A stretch of 64,000 nt of DNA from Mantis religiosa (taxonomy: Eukaryota > Arthropoda > Insecta > Mantodea > Mantidae), in the NCBI GenBank assembly GCA_030765055.1, contig JAUKNK010000326.1, positions 616,501 to 680,500 on the forward strand. Reading direction: 5' to 3'. Of this stretch, positions 12,723 to 24,303 are shown in pieces (positions within the stretch are counted from its first letter, which is position 1; each line of letters begins with the position of its first letter). Made by a program: the position numbers and the translations under genes. Below the pieces are notes generated by a model. That model ran no database searches. It was not told the origin of the DNA and saw only the letters and a list, made by a program, of their open reading frames with translations.

Positions 12723-13975
12723 AAAAGAAAAAACATTTGCAGAAACAGGTTTTTTAAGTCTGAAAACAGCATTGACTAAAAGAAAAATTACGTTCATGTT
12801 TCCAGGAATGTGAGAAAAAATTTAAACAGAGATCCACAACTTAAGCTATTGTTTAAATTTCGTAAATCCTAGTTTTCTATAAAAATGATCTTATTGGTTA
12901 CTTTGCAATGTATGAAATCGAATGAAACGTATTCGTGTTTAAGTTTCCTAGAAACGTACTCAGAAATGCTCTATATTTGGATTGCATAGTCATCGGTGAT
13001 AAACCGTAAAAGACAAACTTTTACTGCACAAACAGTTAAAGCTGTTCAAAGACACAATTTCCTTAATATTTGTCAAGAAATTACCAGAAATCTAATTAAA
13101 TGGATATTTACTTTTACATCTGTTGGCTGTGTATGGAATGTGATATACATTAAAACATTTGACAATCACTTCAAATCTAACACTTTATACTCATAATCTC
13201 CTTGTACCTAACAAAATACCAGTAAGTTAACGTTTACATGAAACAGGCAGAGCAATTGACGTTTGTAAGTTTACAGGAGACCACCTCAGTCTTACACAAC
13301 GGACCAAGATTTTCAAAATGTATACAAATTCCACTGGCACGATCTCCTCAATTCATTCTTCAACAAATTACTGTTGCATTTTATTATTAATTCATGTACT
13401 GCCTGTACATCAGTATGCAGAAATTAGCTTAACTTCCATGTTGTCAAATCTCTTATTATTTATACTTCTTACAGCCAGAGTTAGTGACTGACAGATGTAT
13501 TTTTAAACAATCGGATGTATATTTACATGTAGGTGGGACGACATTATATCAGACTTAACCGATGGCCAAATATTTTAGGACGTGATTGATATGTATCAGC
13601 TTTTTTATTTTATTGCTTTTGTATGTCAACACATAAGAACCAATTAGAACTTCCTATAGAGAAACCCCTAATAGTAATACTATCAATCGATTTTATCTTT
13701 AGGTTTGTTTTATTTTCAGAGCTTGGTGATTCTGGCTGTTATGTAGTGACCTCTGTTGACCATAACGTTGACAACATGATTGTGTAACTGACGATGTCAA
13801 CAAAACTTTATGAAATCGCGATCTTATTGAAATTTATATCAATTTATTAACAGGTAGGTGAAGCTTTTGTTACAAATATTTATATTTGTATAGTACGAAT
13901 AGTAAATTCAAACTTATAGATACACTATGTATTAACAAGTATTTCATATATGTATAAGATTCAAAGAGTGACAAT
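12723..13975. other. AT-rich stretch, nothing recognised
   Basis: I see no gene, RNA or repeat that I can name. A frame at 12,996-13,196 is short and without motif. Confidence 0.5.
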
Positions 13976-14640
13976 TTAAAAACCTAAAGCGTTGTCGTTA
14001 GTAGTAGTTGGTGTCCGACTTATGTGTGAGCGATGTTGACCACCTCGTGAACGTGATCGAGACCGTACCGATGAATGTAAAGCGGCCATCTGTTGAGTTA
14101 ATTGTGCCAACGTTTGGACAGTTCGCTTATTTCAATGCTTTGATTTTCCGAATTTAAAGTATAGGTTTGTGATGTCACTTCCCGTATTTTGTCTGCCAAG
14201 GCAACGACTTTGTCCAACGGGATTTTCCTTTATGATTGTAGATTAGCCTGTACTTACTTAGGAGGACCCTGGACCCATAACTGTCTCAGGAGGTTGTCCT
14301 GGATCTGAACAGCTTCAACTAATGAGCGCACTCGGACAGTAATGGTCGACGGACGAGTTTAGTTTTTAAATGTAAAAACGCAATTGAACTGGAAGGTGAT
14401 GATAATTTCCTCAACCTCTTATGCGCAACTTTGAAAATAAAAATATGCAGATTTTATATCATCTTGTGTTATGTCAGCGACACTGACCTGCGCTTCTGCT
14501 AGGACGAACCAGAGCAGTTCACTGTTACAGTGACCTGGGATTGTAATGGTTCTGAAGAAGAGAGCTCTTGCTGTTGTAATTGCTACTGAAAATGTTGATT
14601 TTGTTGTAGTTCATTTTGCTGCATACACCAACCTAAATAA
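13976..14640 (-). pseudogene. Ty3/Gypsy gag relic
   Basis: Read on the minus strand, frames with several stops give gag-like sequence. A segment around 14,270-14,330 reads LLRQLWVQGPPK, then 14,150-14,220 reads PLDKVVALADKIREVTSQ, followed by QMAALHSSVRSRSRSRGG near 14,010-14,090. The RQLWxQxxP pattern followed by PLDKxxxLADxI and an SR-rich tail is typical of Gypsy-type gag, just upstream of where a zinc knuckle would lie. No LTR, protease or polymerase was found nearby, so this is an isolated old fragment. Confidence 0.65.
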
Positions 14641-16020
14641 CTGCTTCAAACAATAATTATTTATTGATTCCAGCATTTAAGATATACATATTACATATGT
14701 TTGCTGTTTAGTATCTCTTTTTCTGTTACTATGGCAGTGATAGTGTATGCTAGTTGCTGCAGTGCTGCCCTCTCTTTCTGGTGGTGTTAATACGTAGTAC
14801 GAGCTCTCGCTACAACGTCATTACTACAATGTTCAATGTTAACAATTATGTTACAGTGATACATTAGTAAAAGTTAATACAGGCATTTCTAATACACTTC
14901 TCCTGATAAGTATTCGGGCTAAACACACAAATTGTATCTGAATGCATGAGTCACAACCAACATTTCGAATAAATAAAAAAGAGTCTTTACGTATCCAACT
15001 ATCTTCCAAGAATGTAATCATACCAACCTGCGGAAACTATCCTCTACATTAACAAAGTAGTAAGAGTATCTGTTTATTTTCTGTTGAGATTTTCTAACAA
15101 TATTATCAAAATATCAAATGTCTGATATATATGCTTGGTTATAAAATATATCTCTTGCATTTTCTTTTAAGGAACTAGGAAGACCTAATAATTCTGAATA
15201 ACTTCTATAATATTTGTTAGCTGCTAAGTAATGACCTATAGACAAAATCTTAGTATTTAATAACCGTAGAATTTGTTAAAACATTAACCTATGTCAATGG
15301 TTCGATCTCACTGTCGAATTCCGAGATATGTTGTTTTTCCTTTCAATTTTCTATTCTTTAAAAGCTAAGTTTCGTTCTTCTGTTACTCGTAATTCCTGGG
15401 AATAACAACAAACTTGAAAGACGGGATATACCAAGCCGTTTGTTAAGTAACACTTCAGTCTCCTATATTACTCTTGTATATACAACGAAATATGTAATTA
15501 AACAGTTTGTATAAACTTTTACATAAACTTGTAGCAAGTACAAAAGTAAGACTTTGCAGAAGACTGGGTTAAGAAAGTTGTGTGAGTGTTATACATTAAC
15601 CTACCCTCGTAAGTATATATTATACAGGACAAATCAATTTAGTTATCTCGGTTGTACAGTACCAGATATCATTTGGTTAACAAAGAATTTAATAGAAATC
15701 ACTCCTTTTTACCGACCTCTCCTTGCCGTCCACAGATGGCTCTGTATGCAATATACAAGCGCGCAGTACCTGATTTGTAATTATTGACTATGTCTATACC
15801 AAATTATAATTATAATTATTGCTCAGCTAAGCGTCATGTTTAATTGTCTTCTGTCGAACTGGAGTGAAATATATCCAGTATATCTACTTAAAGAGTAGTA
15901 AAGGCACAAAGGTTTTTCTTTGGGAGAGGAAGTATCCTAAACATAGTAAAAGGTTGAGCCCTTCAGCTGCTTTTCTTATGGGTACCTTGTCAATACTTGT
16001 CTTCATCTTTTTGATAGTTG
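14641..16020. repeat. Repeat modules H, I and D2
   Basis: Positions 14,641-14,880 (H) match 30,781-31,010. Positions 14,880-15,190 (I) match 31,060-31,430, 43,240-43,640 and 49,830-50,110. Positions 15,190-16,020 (D2) match the copies listed under 3,546-4,990. The frame at 15,554-15,787 lies in D2 and is not maintained in the other copies. No gene is supported. Confidence 0.7.
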
Positions 16021-17915
16021 TATCCAATAACAGAAAGTGACATATTTAAAAATATATCTCTCATATACCTTCATAGCAAACGAATTGTTTTTAGTTGTCT
16101 AGAAAACCGTCAGTGACCTGTTCATTCAAGATGGTAAAATGTAATATGGAGACAAAATCTTATAGCAGAACAATCTAGAGTCTTAATAATACACAATTTA
16201 AGTAACAGTACATGGAATAAGACATTTTGTATGCATTCTTTGTTATTGGTCTAAATTTACCAAAATTGATACTTAACTCAAATATGGGTCACTAATCGAT
16301 TTACTCAAAAAACATTTGACCATCTCGTAAACACTTCCATATTAACATATTCCCCTTTTCGTCTACAAGACAATTACGAATAAGTTAATGTTTATCTCGA
16401 TATACGACATAATAGAGCAGCAGAAGTTTGTACCAATAATCTCTACAAGGGTCATGTAAATACTACAGATTTTTATAATGCATACCAATTCCACTTACAC
16501 GATCTGCTTCATCAGAAGTAGCTAGACGTACATAATATATAAATAGAATAATACGGTTTGGACTTAAAGAGCCTTTTGTACATTAATGTTTTGTAAATGT
16601 GACATTCGAAAAATAAAGAAATGGTCACTAACAAAATTGAAAAAATAAAGAAAATTAACACAAAATATACCAAAGCTATGTACTTACAATAATTTGGTAG
16701 TTATTATATTTCAACCTACAATTCGAAATTACGTAATTGTAGACTCACTGACGAAAGAGAGAGAATGCAGCTTTAAAAGAGGCGAGTGGAAATTTGTCGC
16801 TGTTTAACTAAACACTACAAATAAAATCAAAGCTTTCAATAAAAACTATAAACTCAGTAATCTGAAAACATTTAAAAAAATACTTGCAAAACAAGGTACA
16901 TTTGACAGGAAATTTTTTCAAAAGTCTTTAATAAATCTAAAGAACCCTTTGATCAAATTACAGCATTTAAAATTTGCTTAATATAATTGATATGTGGCTC
17001 TTCAGTTTTGTGTGAATGTTCTGAAAAGTTTTCTTTATTCTTAATGATATCTGCAGAACTGGTAATCTGGCAAGAGATGAACGAAGTTTTATTGAACTGC
17101 GAACACACCTCACGTTAAAACCCCCAATTTATGTAACTTTTATCTACTTGTCTCTATTTGGAACAGTGTTAATTTTCATAAGCGTACACCATTTTCTTTC
17201 TCTATTTTGGACACAGCAGACAGAAAAATTACTGCATTCCACTCAGAAAGGGACTTCATAAATTTACCGCTCTGACATTAACGGAATCAATGAAGATATT
17301 TTTGTAAAACGCTCTCTCTAAGCACAACAACAGCATCCTTCAAAGTCTTGAAAACCTGCGCAATCCGAGCTAAAGTTTCACAAGGATATACCTATATTCA
17401 TGTCAATTATGATTCCTAAAAAGTGACTATTCTGATTATAATGCAATATTTTTAAGTTATTTCCAAATCTTGAATTTTCTGACAATGTCTTCTTTACGTC
17501 CTGCATTACCTTTGCTTAACTGGTAAACACCGACGACATCTTACTGCTCGGAAAATTTAAACCTCGTTAAAGTAGATACTAGATTATGTCTAAGAACTTC
17601 TGTGAGGATATTCCTGTTATTCTTTCGAATTTTGAAATAGTTATATTTTCTCACAGAGGTCGTTATAGCTTTCTTACATCGTGACCAAGCAAAGAGACTG
17701 GACTGACAAAGCCATGATATAGCAATGACGTCTTAGAACATTTGTACGTTGCTGTCGTCTGGTGTATTCCCATATGCCAGTTCCAACTACAAGGAAACTG
17801 TCATCTGTTTATTTGAAAGCACACGTGCCGTTGCACGTCACTAGGAATATTTAAATTTCTACAAGGTAATAAGCCAAGAGTCCTAAAATATTACCTTAAA
17901 ATTTTAAATAACTGG
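16021..17915. repeat. Repeat module G, copy 1
   Basis: Positions 16,021-16,310 match 26,840-27,110. Positions 17,140-17,915 match 27,100-27,290 joined to 28,240-28,850 across the tRNA-like insertion of that copy. The interval 16,310-17,140 is extra here. The module ends where module A begins (17,916), the same junction seen at 28,851. Confidence 0.7.
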
Positions 17916-18654
17916 ACTTGTGACTCAAAATGCTGTGAAAGTAATATATGACAGTCGCGAAATCTGTCAGAATAGCACAAAGCGAGTAAAATAGTATCAA
18001 AATACAACTGACATGTCCCTAAGTCTTCTAAAAGAGTAAATGTGGGGTCAGAATACGATATAAAGTATATAAATTCTCCCCAAAGCTCCAACAGATCGTA
18101 CAGATATACCCTTGATTAGGTCTGGATTAAGGCCCAAGGCTAGTTTCGTGTTTGTTCAGAAAACTTTGTCTCACATACTTGGGAAATGAATCTACTTTGG
18201 TCTTTAAGATATGATGCTTCCAGACTCACGAGATCTTTAACAAAATGTTTTCCTTTGTATTCTTCGTAGCCCAAAACATATTTCCAAAGAACTATCGATA
18301 CTGAATTTTTGGGTGAAATGTAACGCTACCTTACCTAATATATGTACTAGGCAGAGAAATAAAAATTCACGATTATAGGTTCAATCAAGGTCATATGAAA
18401 GCGTGCAAGTGAGGAATAACACACATAGAATATCTATAAATATATCTTAAGCAACAGCGCTGTTGTCAATAATTATGGAAATGTCAGAAACTTTTATCTA
18501 CGTTTACCTTATACGGCTCAGGTAACAATGGTGAGAATAGGAAAACCAATTTGTAACTGGATACCTCTTCAAAACTTGCGTTAACGTATTGAATCAAAAC
18601 GAAGATATTATCAAGGACGTAGGCAGTGAAAAATAATCATAAAATGAGGCTAGG

Positions 18655-18840
18655 CTAGGCCTTTTATTTTCGTGTGATATACCTGGTGCCGGTACAATGG
18701 ACCCGGCTTACAGGCTCTACATTTGCATTGTATTACACTTTTCAGTTATTGCTGGTTTTGACGTCATGGCTTTACATAAAGCCCATACGGCGTCCCTTTA
18801 TGGGCACACCGAGAACAGCTTTAGCTGGTCCATTTTCTTA
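18655..18840 (-). mobile_element. Copy of the 3'-end repeat seen at 45.5 and 47.8 kb
   Basis: On the minus strand it shares CTGTTCTCGGTG, CGCCGTATGGG, GCCTGTAAGCCGGG and TTGTACCGGCACCAGG, in that order, with 45,462-45,690 and 47,773-47,998. It is probably the 3' end of a non-LTR element or a SINE using that tail. Confidence 0.6.
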
Positions 18841-19235
18841 ATGTGTTACATTCATGGTGCCTTCTCAAGCCACTCCTCTACAAGTCATATTTTTCTATTT
18901 TCCTCAAGCTCAAGAGACTTAGATTACACACGTAGTTGTTTATACAAGAGGGATACAGAGGACTGAATTAACAGCAAATGTTTAATAAGTGAATTGTTAT
19001 ATTCTGCTTTTCCAGTTTATACCTGTTGCCATGGAGTTAGTAAGTAAGATTCATAGGGATTCGAACATAGGAACCAAACGCAACAAATTTGTCGCAAATA
19101 ATGACATATAATGACATGAATTAAAAATTTAGAACAACTATCATTTTTGCGTGTAATCGGGCTTGTCCGTATCTAAACATTTGCCAGTTAAAGGAAGTTA
19201 CATGTCATTCAAAATTGGACCTGGTTGATTTGAAC

Positions 19236-19550
19236 ATCATTTGACACATTTTTTTCATCATTCTATATGACTTAAGGTTGTAAGTTTTTCTTATTTTGAA
19301 AGATGAATGTCTTCTAACCCTAAGCTCTATGTGCCCTGCATTCATTTCAACATTATTTCATTCATCTTCTGATATGAGTTAACGTTGAAGGTTTTCCCTT
19401 ATCGTTAAAGGTGAATGTCTGGTAACTCTAAGCTCTATGTACCCTGTACTCATTTGAGCAGCATTTCATTCATCGTCCGATATGACTTAACGTTGGACGT
19501 TTTCTCGTTATCCTAAAAGATGAACGTCTGGTAACTCTAAGCTCTATGTA
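19236..19550. repeat. Tandem repeat, three units of about 108 bp
   Basis: The marker AGCTCTATGT occurs at 19,323, 19,431 and 19,540, a spacing of 108-109 bp. Each unit also has 'ttcattcat' and 'gatatga(c/g)tta' in the same places. The units differ at many positions, so the array is old. It was not seen elsewhere in the window. Confidence 0.8.
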
Positions 19551-19599
19551 CATACAGTTGATATATCCTGATGAAGTTAGTTCTTTACTTATAAATTCA

Positions 19600-22009
19600 A
19601 ATGTATTGAGCTTTCTTTTAATTAACAAACGTACCAAACACTTCGGAAACTCTCAGCTGTTTCTTTTCGGCAATACTCGACTATGTGATAATTCCGAATA
19701 TTAAAAACGATTTTAAAATATAAAACAGGTTACAGCCTGTTAAATCTGTGGGCAATTGAGATGCGAATACTTTTAGATATAAACGAAAAATCTAGATTTT
19801 GTTTATACGATTCAAAGTTAAAACCTGAAATGCTGTTGCAGTGTATTGTTATAAATATTTCAGCAATCAGAAATTACATTAATAAAAATTGTTAAAGGAA
19901 ATTTAATAACAAGTCAGCAAAGGTTTTCGAACAAAGCTAGGTCACTCCCTACCCAGGAGTGCATTTTGTGTTAGATGACCGACTTGAGTATTTGTTTCTA
20001 TGCTTAATGCTTTCTTTACATAAACCAACAGGTAGCTTACCTGCAAAAGTCATTAAAATATTTAGAGTTATTTTTACAAGATGTACAACATCCTGCAGTA
20101 AAAGTTCTATTTTCATCGTAACAATATTATGAGGAAAGAAATCGTCTGCGTGAGGTAGCAAACGTCATCCTCAATATATAGAAGATGGCAGTTATATACG
20201 AGCGATACATTAAAAGGATGTAGCTATCCCCCCTCCAGAAATTATTCTTACTTAACAAAGTTGACCTTTTTGTGTGAAATGGGTATAACAATTTGACAAA
20301 AATACCACAGGTTACATATATTTGCACGACTAGAGAAATATATTGTAGGATTATTCGACAATTGACTGTCAAGTTCCCTTCATTGTGGTTGTCTTGTGTT
20401 TGTGAAACAATGGACTGGGAAGTCAGCAAGATTGTAATAATCTGAGATACATTTGAGCCAATATACTATATACGACATCTTTTAGCTGTCTCAATTACTC
20501 ATACAATGCATTTGTTTTGGTCCACAAACAATGTAATATGGAATCTTTTCACTGACCGTATTTTGCTGCCGACATATGGCTCTGCATTTTTTATGTTATC
20601 CTGAGAAGAACACTTATGAACATTTACCTGGCTTTATAACAAAATGTATTTACTCTGCTTGTGTATAGCTTAAATTTAATTATTGCCATAATATATTCAA
20701 CAAAGTTATTGAAAAGTTTTGATACCAAATATCACAAAAATAATTCAAAGCAAACTTTTTTCACGAACATCGCTTTTGTCTTGCATCTTTTAAGAATGCC
20801 TGACTTGGATATTTGATTTGCCGTATCTTAGCCTCGCTGTTTATATACTGCGTGTCTTAGATCGCTAAGGTCATAACGCACATTGCTCTGTAGTACTATC
20901 TCGTTTGTTTTTAACACTAACATATAGAGTTAGAAGACCTGTTAGTGTTGCCGCAATCTAAATTCCGAATACATACAAAAAGGTAGTTACAAAGTCGAGT
21001 ATCTTCCAAAAATGTAAGTACACCATCTATATGAAATATTCTTTATGTGGCAGTTTATTTATATCTTGTAAAATATCTAACAATGTCAACAAAATACTAT
21101 ATGTTTACTACATTTGCATAACCAACAAATTGTATACTCGAAATCCGTAGCTACGGTGTCACTTAATGACTTATGTATAATTCCCTATAAATACTAAATA
21201 ATAAAATCAAAATATTATTACAGATACAATCAGATATTGTTAAAACCTGTTATTTGTTGCAATTGTTGCGTTTCCGAGATATTTTTCGTTCTTCTGCTGA
21301 TTTTATATCTTAACTGTTCTATGTTCCATTCTTCTGTTACTTGTAATCTAATGGTAATAGTATGAAACATGTAAAGAAGACACAGCTACCCGCTTTTTAA
21401 CTATTTAACCATCTCTTCAGCCGCCTGTATCTTGCCTGTATATTCAACGGTATATTATAACTATATTATTGTAACACTTTAACTTAAACGTGTAGGAAAT
21501 AGAGGTAGTAGTCTCTTTAGAGGAGTGGGAGGAGAAATCAGTGTGATTAATATAGTTACCTAATCTTGTAAACATTTATTGTATTGGAGACGTTCTGTTG
21601 ATTACCCTAATTTTCCACACGGGAGTGTGTTTTGTGCGGAAACAATTTTTCACCAACTGCACTTTGCTGCCCACATATGACTCTACTTGTAATATGTTAT
21701 CGTAGGAGAAGAGATTTATCCCTATTTATAATGTTTCATAATAGTTACTTTACAGATTGAGAATAAACAGCACTTGCAGTGTATACTGAGAAAATGTCAT
21801 ACGCAAAATAATTGTCTGTGAGAAATGAAGTCTTTCAAACTAAATATATATTTAAACGTTTTGCTTTGTTCTTTTATGGGTCCAATGCCAATCACTTGTC
21901 AAAATTATATAATCAGAGTTTTGGTACTTTTATCTAGTTATAAATACAAACATTAATAAATAACTTTCATTCTCAGAAATGTCAGCTGAGTCATACGATT
22001 TAAACGTAT
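19600..22009. repeat. Modules K, B and start of C, copy 2
   Basis: Positions 19,600-20,020 (K) match 34,331-34,815. Positions 20,020-21,740 (B) match 425-2,340. Positions 21,860-22,009 (C) are interrupted by the Gypsy-type element and continue at 24,304. No gene is supported; the reading frames near 19,949-20,429 are not preserved in the sister copies. Confidence 0.7.
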
Positions 22010-22576
22010 TGTAACGGGGAGCGCTGAAACACTCTGTGAGCAGCTGGCAACGGAAGACAGGGGAGGCTCGGTTAGCCACGCCTTTCCCTCGTTTGTCTTA
22101 TAGTGGTGACAGCCAGCGGTCGGAAAGAAACATAATTGTGCGTCTGTTTCTGCCCACCTGGTTCCAGAAATTACGGAGTCTGGAACATTCTCCTGGTCAC
22201 TAGAAACCGGCGATATTCCTATAAAGAGGGTTGCAGACAGACGGAGTTAGTTCAGTTGTTGGTTGTGTTGGTCAATCAGTTGGTTAGTGAGTGTGAGCGA
22301 GAAGACAGTCGCAGTTCTTGGTGTAAGAGTTAGTCAGTGACGTGTTAATGAACGAAAGGATTGTGGAACGGAAGGCTGTACGAACTGTGTATGAGTATCG
22401 GAGTTTATGTAATCGCGAGTACAAGGAAATTGTAACGGACGAACGGGTAAATTGTAATTGTGTGCAGCAAGTAATTTTGTGTAATTGGCGAGTGTTAAAC
22501 TGTAAGTCGGTGGAAATAAAGAACATTGTTGAGTGGTGTAATTGGACTTTTTATTCCACGAACCCACAAAGTCACA
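22010..22576 (+). repeat. 5' LTR of the young Gypsy-type element
   Basis: It starts TG and ends CA and is the same length as the 3' LTR. Differences seen are at the CACTCTG/CACCCTG site near the start and the CCTATAAAG/CCTCTAAAG site near 22,220. AATAAA at about 22,515 may serve as a polyadenylation signal in the 3' copy. Confidence 0.95.
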
Positions 22577-22620
22577 CTGGTGTCAGAAGTGGGATAACAA
22601 GTCACACTGGTGTCAGGAAG
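22577..22620 (+). promoter_or_regulatory. Primer-binding-site region, duplicated
   Basis: Just after the LTR the sequence reads TGGTGTCAGAAGTGGG, which has the form of a tRNA primer-binding site. A 30-bp tandem duplication spans the LTR edge: GTCACACTGGTGTCAG occurs at 22,571-22,586 and again at 22,601-22,616. The second copy differs downstream (GGAAGCGGG). Confidence 0.7.
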
Positions 22621-22651
22621 CGGGAAAACAACATCACCGAACATTACAACC

Positions 22652-23737
22652 ATGGACGCGGCATTGGAAAAATTTTTGGAGAAGATGATGGAAATGAAGG
22701 CCGAACTAATCGGGAAGATGGAAGAAATGCGGGCCGAATTAACAGAGAAGCTGGAGACTAGAAGTAACCTGGCCGCGGAACTGAAACTGATCAGGACGGC
22801 TAGGGACAACATCGCCGAGAAGATGGAACAAATGAAGGCCGAGTTAACCACGGAAAAGAGAGCAGCGAACGACGGTCTGGCTACCGAAATGAAGGTGGCG
22901 AACGAGGCTCTCGCCGCCAAGTTTGAGGAACGGTTGGCCGGCGTGGGGGATGACGTCACGAACCTGGGCACGCGGAAGGGTCAAGTAGACGACCGCCTTA
23001 ATGATTTAGAGGAAAAGGCCGACAACATCGCAAAGCCCCTCGCCCGCCTGACGGAGGAAAACCGGCCTTATGTGTGGACGGAGGACGCCGAAGACGCTTT
23101 CCAGCACCCGAAGGGGACCCTGTGCAGTGCTCCTATTTTGGGTTTCCCAAAACCGGGTGGTGCCTTCATTGTGGACACCGAGGCCAGCGACCATTGCATT
23201 GGAGGTGTCCTATCGCAGATCCAGGACGGCCACGAGCGCACAAGAGTGGAAGAGGAGGAGCGTGCCGCAGCAGTCCGAGTAGTTGTGGCAGTGCCTGCTG
23301 AAGGCTGGGATAGCGCAGGCCTGAGGAGGGAGCAGCTGGCGGACGCAGACTTGGGGCCACTCTTGAGGGAAGTGGACGCAGGGACGAGACCGACCTGGGA
23401 GGACATCGCACCGAGGAGCGCCACCTACAAGTCGCACTGGGCCCAATGGGACTCGTTGAAGACCAGAGTGGGCGTGCTGTTCCGGGTATGGGAGTCACCC
23501 GATGGGAAGGCGCAGAGAGGACAGTTGGTACTTCCCCGGAGTAAGGTCCCGGAAATCTTGGAGGAAGTGCACGCCGGTATTTCAGGACACCTGGGAGCGA
23601 ACCGAATGATTCACAAACTACGGCAGCGCTACTTCTGGCTGAGACTCCGAGCAGATGCTGGTGGTACACCTGGACCGCCTCGCACGCTACGATGGGGCTG
23701 TTCGAGGGCGAACAGCTTTGAGAAGGGAGCAGTGTAA
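22652..23737 (+). CDS. Chimeric gag / RNase H / integrase-N frame of a non-autonomous retroelement
   Basis: This is an uninterrupted 361-codon frame starting at ATG in the context ACCATGG. Residues 1-135 form a Gag-type coiled coil (MDAALEKFLEKMMEMK and heptads). About residues 125-195 match the end of a reverse transcriptase and the start of RNase H (RPYVWTEDAEDAFQHPKGTL, then PILGFPKPGG and DTEASDHCIGGVLSQ). About residues 285-340 match the start of an integrase (VPEILEEVHAGISGHLGANR, RQRYFW), with the two zinc-binding histidines but cut before the cysteines. The stop codon is supplied by the first bases of the 3' LTR. The frame survived at least two large internal deletions. Whether the product has a function is unknown; it may remain open simply because the copy is young. 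Confidence 0.75.
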   Translation: MDAALEKFLEKMMEMKAELIGKMEEMRAELTEKLETRSNLAAELKLIRTARDNIAEKMEQMKAELTTEKRAANDGLATEMKVANEALAAKFEERLAGVGDDVTNLGTRKGQVDDRLNDLEEKADNIAKPLARLTEENRPYVWTEDAEDAFQHPKGTLCSAPILGFPKPGGAFIVDTEASDHCIGGVLSQIQDGHERTRVEEEERAAAVRVVVAVPAEGWDSAGLRREQLADADLGPLLREVDAGTRPTWEDIAPRSATYKSHWAQWDSLKTRVGVLFRVWESPDGKAQRGQLVLPRSKVPEILEEVHAGISGHLGANRMIHKLRQRYFWLRLRADAGGTPGPPRTLRWGCSRANSFEKGAV

Positions 23738-24299
23738 CGGGGAGCGCTGAAACACCCTGTGAGCAGCTGGCAACGGAAGACAGGGGAGGCTCGGTTAGCC
23801 ACGCCTTTCCCTCGTTTGTCTTATAGTGGTGACAGCCAGCGGTCGGAAAGAAACATAATTGTGCGTCTGTTTCTGCCCACCTGGTTCCAGAAATTACGGA
23901 GTCTGGAACATTCTCCTGGTCACTAGAAACCGGCGATATTCCTCTAAAGAGGGTTGCAGACAGACGGAGTTAGTTCAGTTGTTGGTTGTGTTGGTCAATC
24001 AGTTGGTTAGTGAGTGTGAGCGAGAAGACAGTCGCAGTTCTTGGTGTAAGAGTTAGTCAGTGACGTGTTAATGAACGAAAGGATTGTGGAACGGAAGGCT
24101 GTACGAACTGTGTATGAGTATCGGAGTTTATGTAATCGCGAGTACAAGGAAATTGTAACGGACGAACGGGTAAATTGTAATTGTGTGCAGCAAGTAATTT
24201 TGTGTAATTGGCGAGTGTTAAACTGTAAGTCGGTGGAAATAAAGAACATTGTTGAGTGGTGTAATTGGACTTTTTATTCCACGAACCCACAAAGTCACA
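23733..24299 (+). repeat. 3' LTR of the young Gypsy-type element
   Basis: It is preceded by a purine-rich run (GAGAAGGGAGCAG, ending at 23,732) that fits a polypurine tract. It is 567 bp, like the 5' LTR. Confidence 0.95.
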
Positions 24300-24303
24300 G
24301 TAT

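Larger units (their letters stand above)
17916..19600. repeat. Module A copy 2 followed by an extra 1.2-1.7 kb segment
   Basis: Module A runs to about 18,335. The following sequence is absent from the copy at 1-424. It holds a minus-strand copy of a retroelement 3' end (18,655-18,840) and a three-unit tandem repeat (19,236-19,550), which have their own entries. The frame at 18,697-18,966 runs antisense through the retroelement tail and is not a gene. Confidence 0.65.
22010..24299 (+). mobile_element. Young, internally deleted Ty3/Gypsy-type LTR element (2,290 bp)
   Basis: Two 567-bp LTRs (22,010-22,576 and 23,733-24,299) begin TGTAACGG and end GTCACA. I counted two differences between them, so the insertion is recent. 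GTAT occurs on both sides (22,006-22,009 and 24,300-24,303) as a 4-bp target-site duplication. The sister modules at about 3,690 and 48,130 show the uninterrupted target. Only 1,156 bp lie between the LTRs, and they hold one chimeric frame made of gag, RNase H and integrase pieces. The element cannot make its own reverse transcriptase and presumably relied on an autonomous relative. GC content is much higher than that of the flanks. Confidence 0.95.

Noticed and set aside
22284..22526. Frames in both LTRs of the young Gypsy-type element, on both strands
   Set aside because: They repeat only because the LTRs are duplicates; LTRs of this type do not normally code.
23166..23669. A 167-codon minus-strand frame opposite the chimeric retroelement gene
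   Set aside because: It is the antisense of a GC-rich coding frame; the plus strand carries the recognisable protein motifs.
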